This document shows positions 47,101 through 55,104 of a DNA stretch of 64,000 nt, piece by piece. The position numbers and the translations under genes are program-made. Each line of letters opens with the position of its first letter. Position 1 is the first letter of the stretch. The DNA is from Tridacna crocea. Taxonomy: Eukaryota > Mollusca > Bivalvia > Cardiida > Cardiidae. The DNA lies in contig OX031056.1 in NCBI GenBank assembly GCA_943736015.1, positions 63,143,277-63,207,276 of the forward strand, in the 5' to 3' direction. Under the pieces are notes generated by a model. It was not told the origin of the DNA and ran no database searches. It saw nothing but the letters and a program-made list of their open reading frames with translations.

Positions 47101-50100
47101 AAGAAAAAGTTATTTAGTAGTAAGAGAAACTTGACCATTCATTTGTGCTGTTTGTCAGAGTTTTTCAATATATGTTGGGGGAAGTGGGGGTTGTTTGACC
47201 TTTTGAGTGTAATATGTAAAGGTATATGGGTTAAATTTGCTCTTTAAACCTCGAAAGAGACTGAAAATAATGAAAGATTGATTGATTGGTGTTTTACGGC
47301 GATTTCAACATTGTTTCAGTCATACCACTGCAACAGCTGACATTAATTTTTGTCCTCATTACTAGGCTAGGACTTTGAACTGTCTGTCTATGGACACTCA
47401 TGTGAAAACCCAGTGCCTCGAGCTGAATTTTGAACTCGCAACCTTCAGGTCACGAATCCCAACTCTGCGACTGAGAAACACTGGACCCGGAAAATAGTGA
47501 AAGGTTCTCAGGTGCTAATGCCGAATTCTTGCTACCCAGCTGCTGTATTTCTTTTCCCGTCTGTAAATTTGACCCTTGTCAAAATGATACAAACCCTGGA
47601 AGCAATAGCCTCCCTGCTATGACTGAAATAATGTTCAAAACGGTGTAAAACACCATAGAAATAACTGTCATAATCAGGATCAGCTTACAGCTGAATACAT
47701 GTTGTGGATACATGTATCTACTCAGCTATCTTGGCCTGGTTTCACAAAAAAACTTCATTCTCTTACTCTTTTATGTTGCTTAAATCTGATGATGGAGCTG
47801 AAATTCATATAAATGACATTAACTCTTTACCGTACAATCCATACTTTTAAAGAACCTGAGAAACAAGCCTTTTAAAAACAATTTGGGAAAAGGAGAAATA
47901 CTGCTAAGTTAATTAGAATTTTCTCTTTTACCCACAATGTTTTCTGCACATCCCAAAACAAATTCCATTTTTTCAGTCACATTTATTTTGTCATCTGCAA
48001 ATGCTTTCAGTTTGGACCAGTCTGGATTCTTGTCGTTTGTAAAGAGTTAAAGGACTTTAGCAACATTCTCAAAGTCGAGTGAACACGACTTTGCAGTCTC
48101 AATCCAATAAACTCTGGTATGTCATTTAAACCATTACCACACAATCCCTACTTTTGACGCCCCTGAGAAAGGAGCCTTTTGAAAACACTGGGGGAAAAGG
48201 AGAAAATGCTGGTTACCAGCATTTTTTCCTTTTCCCACATTTTTTTCTACCCTTCCCTGAACAAATTTCAATTTTTCAGTCACCTTTATTTTGTCGTCTG
48301 CAAATGTTTTCAATTTGGACCAGTCTAATTTTTTTTTTTTTTTGTGAGAAAAGAAAAAAATGCTGGCAACCACCTTTTTTTTCTTTCTACAATATGTGTG
48401 ATTCATTTTAAAAGAAAAATCTTATGTTCAGAGTAACATTGAAATTGTTGTCTACAAATTCCTTTAATTTGAGCCAGGCCAAAAATTTCTGGTGTGGGAA
48501 AGAGTTAAATAATAGAAATATCAATTTCATTTATCATTTAGCCATATTAATGTTACAAGCTTAAAACATGCATGTTTTCAAATAAAACGCTTAAGACTTT
48601 CAAAACGTGTTTTTGTGTTTTCAAATCGTTACATAGCCTAAACACGTGTAAGGTGTTTTAGGCAAACACCTTTTTTCACAAAACAGTGTTTTTATACAAA
48701 ACACTAGTGTTGTGAAATAAAACGCATGTGTTTTCTCAAATCAGAATACACCCATGTTTTAATTTAAAACACCAGTGTTTAAATACAAAACATCAGTGAT
48801 TTTCTAAAACACTTACACGCATTTTCAAATCGTTACAGAGAAGTGTTTTCATATGTGTTTGATTTCAAAACACCTACTTTTAGAGTGTAAGCAGTTAACA
48901 TGTTACTATCGACCCCCGAATATCCATTTTGCATCATAAAGTAGTATGGTTCTTTGAATTTCACAAAAAAATAAAGATAAATATATTTCTGTCCTTGTCA
49001 GTCTGAGTGGACAGTGCAGGCTGACACAGGTCGATACTTTCAGCAGCTACATTGAGTTCCCTTTCCTCATAGCATTGATCATTTGTATATTAGTTAACAT
49101 GTAGCTGTGAATATTCTTTTGGCATTTTGTGCCAAATGAAATGGACGTACGTTAGGATGTCACGCATGATCCTTATTTAATTATAAATTATAACAATAGT
49201 TGTGTTACCGATCCATAGTGATAATGAAAGATGTTGATTCTTTCAGATAAAGGTATGGAAATGCAGACCTCTTCACTTGCAGTTCCAGGTAGCAACAGAT
49301 ATATTTCACAGTAAGTAAGAGGAAGGTCGGTTTTTCCGTTGGATTAAATTGTGCAGCTTTCTAATGTTTTCAATTATATAAAGCCAAGAGCTCAGTCATT
49401 CTTGTCTTCCCTTGGTTTTTTGGTTTTAATTAGTTCTTAGTTTGGACCTTGCACAGCCTTGCCCAGGGAAAGTCGAGCGTAATTTGTTCTTGAAATAAGA
49501 ATCTATCCAGGAATTCCTTATGGCAAATTAAAAGCGTGACCCCCAAAATCAAGGTTTTGCCAGATATAGGGACATCCAAAAGAAGTCGCAAAGCTTTTCA
49601 AATGCTAAGTAACACAAAATTTCAAAAGCATGCAACAGAAATGTGACAGAGATAAAATACAACCTTCTGTGTGTAACAATATAAACAAAACAACTCAATT
49701 TAATTAAATGAACAGAAAATATGCTTTTTTTTATTATTCTATTTTTTCATTCTTATTTTATTATTGTTATTTTAATTTTTGTCTATGTGAATATGAAAAT
49801 GCCTTGCAACCATTGTAGACTACGACAAACAGCACATCCGTGGGGTCTCATATTGGTCTACCTTCCGGTAATTTCTATGTCAATGGCTCCAATAAAAGAT
49901 GCTCTTTAACTGAAAATTAATTTGGCCAATTCTACTTGTATGACTAGCCGTCTATAATGTAAATTAGATGAAATATGGATGTACATTCGGGATAAAATCA
50001 CGGCTAGCTATTAAATTATTGAGGGAAAAGAATAGGTGTAAGCCAATTAAACGGCAAGGTTTGAACACCTTCAAATTAGTTGACCCGTATACACTTCCAG

Positions 50101-53100
50101 TGCGATATGGAATAAGATTTCCTGATAGTTGATAAATATGGATTTATACAGATATAATACTTTTGCACAATTTTAACCGACCAGAAATTCCTTTTATGTT
50201 TACCTTGAAATTATTTGTTGTTATATAGTTTCCAGAAAAGGGAGGTTATTATTATCTTCCTATAATGAGAATATATTGGTTTTAGATTTATGAATGATAA
50301 TTCTAAGAAGAAAAATAAAGGAAAAATTGGCTTGGTTAAAGTAATGCAATAATACTCATTTTTAATCATTGCAAATTTTTTAGGATAATAATATGAAAAT
50401 AGCTGTTTTCCATTACGGGTCCACTCCTTAAGGTTTTACCACACAGGTTTTACCTGAGATCTAAAAACCCTCAGGGAGAAACGTTTTGAAAACATTGTGG
50501 GAAAAAGGAGAAAATGCTGGTAACCGGCATTTTCTCATTTTTTCCACAATGTTTTCTACCCGTTCTTAGTCTTATTATATCCGCATTTAAATTGATGTCT
50601 GCAGATACTTTTAATTTGGACAACCCTAAAATTTTGTCATGTGGTAAACATTTTTAAGAAACATGTGTTGATAAGTGAATGGTATTCTATAGAATCTTTG
50701 TCTGTTATTTATGATTTCTTTCATTCTCTGTCAGGTAACTCTGTTACACAAAATTCAGTTTGTACGTGCTAGCTGAATACCCATATTCTGTATAACACGA
50801 CTCGTGGTTACAATCTTGGTCCCTAGTTCACCAACTATTCTTAAGAGCGTTTTTGATCTTATTCCCTCATAATTTTCCAAGCTTGAAAGTAACACTAATC
50901 CTTATTGGCTAAAATCGTTTATTCTAGCCAATCGGAAGTTGTGTTACTTTCAAATTCAGAAAGCCTTTCCTAGCAGCTTTCAAATTCATATAATTTTCCT
51001 AGCAGCAAATAAAAATCCCCATATAAATAATTGCAACATTATATTCCCTACGTATTTAGAGAAAACTACTAGATTTGTATTTACGTCATTTCGTTCATGA
51101 TATATTCCCAAAAAGGTATGATAAAGCATCGGAGTACTCTTTAGTCCGTTTTCATGTGAAAAAAGGTTGGTGCAATTCGGAGACTTTGAGAACTGAAGAA
51201 ACTGAAGTGAAACTACTCACGTTTTGCAAAGAAGTCGTGGTGGCTTGAGCACTCCGGTTGCAGTGAAAAACAATATTCTTAAAATATTTCTTGTGATTTT
51301 CGGTTAAAACCGAAATCTTTGCCCAAGGGAGGATGCGAAATAAGCCGATGTCAGTAGGCTACAGAACTGTATGTAGACAGTTTAAAGGTTCTTGTCTTAT
51401 TCGAGTTACATGTACATTGTATAAAAAACATGTCTTGTGAAAAGGGAGGTTTGTGGCATCTGCAAAAAAGTATCGACTCAGGTCAGCCTGGGCAACTCGT
51501 GCAGGCTAACCAGGGCCCGTATCCACCAACAGTTCTCAACAACGTTCTTTGTCTTACCAGAATTTTCTATATTTGAGAGTAACACAACTTCTGATTGGCT
51601 AAACCATTCGGTTTAGCCAGTCAGAAGTTGTGTTACTTACAAATGCAGATAATATTGGAGAACAAGAAAGGTTGGTGAATGCGGGCCCTGGGTTGAAACT
51701 TTTTTGCACTTTGTCAATTTTCTTATTGTCAAAGAACCAGTGTACTACATGATTGGGTCAGTTTTTTTTATACAGAATAGACTTTATGGATTTTCATGTG
51801 TTACGGGAGACCACTCCTTCCTGCATGGCTTCGTCCCGATTTAAATACAATACCTGACTACTGCGTCAGAGAGATATTTCTTTGGCTCAGTGCTTATGAT
51901 ATTGGTCTTTTGATCCTCGAAAAACGAAGATATTCGTCCCTTCAAAGGTTCGAATCCCGCCAGATGAGATGCGGTTTGTACTTGAGCAATGCACTTATTT
52001 GTTCGTAAGACATAAGACAATTTTCCTTGGTAACATACATTACGGATGTGCGTTAAACCCCTCAATTTCAGAGCACTGCTCCTGTACTTGTAAGGTATCT
52101 CTTTCTCTAGACATAATCGCAATTTTTCTTTTCAGATCTAATCCACTGTTGAATGTAGATATAGATGAACAGCAACAGCCACAGTATGATGCAATAAGTT
52201 TGAAAAGGTATGTTTCTCTCGAATAAGTGATCGTTGTCTGCGCATGTCATATTATTCGAAGATTCGACCTGTATGACGCATCACTCCCCCAATATTGGGG
52301 GATTGTAGTAATACGGGCTATAAAGTAGCATTGGAGAAAATGGCTTTTATCAATACGTTTGAGGAAAAAACTGTTTTAGCTCCAGACTTCTTTTAACTGC
52401 TGATCAAAGTTGAATGAATCGCACCAGGTGCGTTTTATTGAGTAAACGTTTATCTTAGTTTGAAACTCAAAGTAACGATTTTCGCGTAGAAAAGTAGTCC
52501 GGTTCTGTACACAGGATGCCTAAATTAGATAGATGAGTATTTGTAGAATGCCATCTAGCGGGAGATAAGGATAATGGATGAATATTGTTTTATGGCGCAT
52601 CGACAGCTTTAGTCATTTAACGCGCATATCTGGGTTAAAAATTCAGAATTTTTAAACTGAAACGGGTTGAATACATAAATGATCGTTAAAGGATTGTATT
52701 AAGAAGGATTATGTGTGATCTTGATTTGGATAAAGGACATTAATGAGTGAAAGGGCAATCCCTATTAACTCAAAAGTTTAAAAAATGGGATGAGAACAGA
52801 TTGAATCCATCCTGGTTATAGTTGTGCTTCTCTTCATCATCATCATAATCATCATTGTAGTATCTTTTGTACACGTTTGTACGTTTGCCTCGCCACGGCG
52901 ACATGATTAACCACAGCCGTGAACAAGTTTCCAAGTCCCCTGCCACCTGACCGTACAACGAATTTATTATACTGCAAGGTTATACCCTTTCAAAGCGTAT
53001 TAAGCGAAATTTTCCTATTTTATACTCTCAGGAATCGAGTATGCTGGCGAAATAGAAATTCCCTTCTGAGTGCCCCCAAAAAAATTCAAAGAAAACTGAC

Positions 53101-55041
53101 GTCACTGCGAACTGACGTCACAAAAACGTGAAGTTTGGTGCATAAATGTGCAGTCTGGTAATCGATCGACGCCGCCATTTTGGATGTTGTTTTGCACGTG
53201 TAGTGATGTTTACAGGGCACTCAAAAGGGAAACTGGCTTTACGTGGTTTTTGCCAGGGAACGTGATATATATGTTCCCGGCATGTTAACCAATCAGACCA
53301 CGAGAAATTTCTTTACTGTATGATAATTTTCACTGTCTTTGATTTGTTGTCTTTAACTTATTTCTTTTCTCCTACTGTATTCTTCTTCTTCTTCTTCAAT
53401 TTTATCATAGGTTCGATAAGATCGTATCTTCTAAGACATTTCCTCCAATTATTGCATAAAACGTGCCTTTTCGGGCCGTTATAAGCATGTGTTAACGGGT
53501 AAAAATCGGGCGGTTAACGGGAGAAAACGTGTATTAATCAGTAAATTCACGTGCCGTTAACGCCCGGGTTTGTACTATCAATATCCTCGATTCGGGCCTA
53601 CCTTGTAAACAACGTTTGTCCTTGTCAGATTTTCCCTAGACTCCGACCATCAAACTGTAGGAATTCGTACCATATTCGATCCTTTTCATGGCATGTCTTT
53701 GATGATATTAGTACACCACAAACAAACCTTTGCACAGAATCTCAGTTTAATCGAGATCTGAACAAAAATTCACCCGTGAAATGTACTCTAAAGCAGCTAC
53801 ATCCCACCCACTTTTTAACGTGATCGGTCCGCCTCGCTTGATGTATACATATCGAACCCTCTGTCGCCTTCAGTTGCAGAAATTTATATCCACGCATTCA
53901 TCCTAGTTGTAATCGTCCAAATGTGTGCAAGTTTATTCCACATAAGTCCAGTGTGTATTAAAAATCAATAAAAGTGTATTTACAGCGAGAGAATCAAAAC
54001 TGGCATACAGGACTAACGGCCCTTTCCTAATCGTAACAAAAACTTCTTCGCCGACTTCCGGTTTTACCCATTTGCGTACAGTACATTTGAAATTTGCTTA
54101 TTTGCATTTCTATGGAAATATTTTCGCTATCTGTGCAAGTTATTGTTAGAATACCTTTACTTTGTGCAATAATAGCGTTAATTCACGTTTTTTTGGTCGT
54201 TAACATTCGCAGAGGCCCGAAAAATACTTAAACACCCTCGTGCTTCGCACTCGGGTGTTAAAGCATTTTTCGGGCCTCTGCGAATGTTAACGACCTCAAA
54301 AACGTGAATTAACCCTATAATATCCTATATCTATTTATTTAGTTAAGGTAAGACCTGTGTGATGCACTTCCGGTGAAAATTCTAATTGGTTGATAAATAA
54401 GGATAAATAAGAATCGATGCAGAGATAATACTTTTGCACATTTCTAACGGATCAGAAATTCCGTTTATGTCTATCTTGAAATTATTTTTTGATCCTTTTG
54501 TTAGTTTTCTGAAAAGGGAGGTAATTATTATCTCTTTTTGAAATGAGAATGTAGTAGTTTTAGATTTATAAATGATAATTCAAAGAAGGAAAAAAATGAA
54601 TCTGTGAAAGTAGTTCAATAATACTCATTTTAAATCATAGCTAATTTTGCAGGATATTTTAGTTGAAATAGCTGTTTTCCATAACACAGGTCTTACCTTA
54701 ATTATGTTAATATCACCGTACTATCACTCATCTGAGCATCCCATCTCCTCTCTATTTTTACTTTCTCCCTTCCTTGGTCTTTCTCCACTCTCCCTTCCCC
54801 ATCTCTCTCTCGTTTTCTCCGTCTCTCTCTCTAACCCTCTATCCCCTCTCTCGCTCATTCTCCCTCGCTGTTTTATGGGAAAAAGTATCTATGGGTGTAC
54901 GTTTTAACCCTTTCCCAAACGACTAATCTTAGACTCTTACAAAATGACAGCATCTTCAGATGACATATTTTGATGCGGTACAATCAATTGAACTGAAATA
55001 TTTTTAATGGAAACAATTACTAATTTTACCGCAATGTTTTC

Positions 55042-55104
<63 letters not shown>

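Noticed and set aside
51885..51975. tRNA gene
   Set aside because: A- and B-box-like sequences are present but acceptor and anticodon stems do not pair well; a SINE head fits better.
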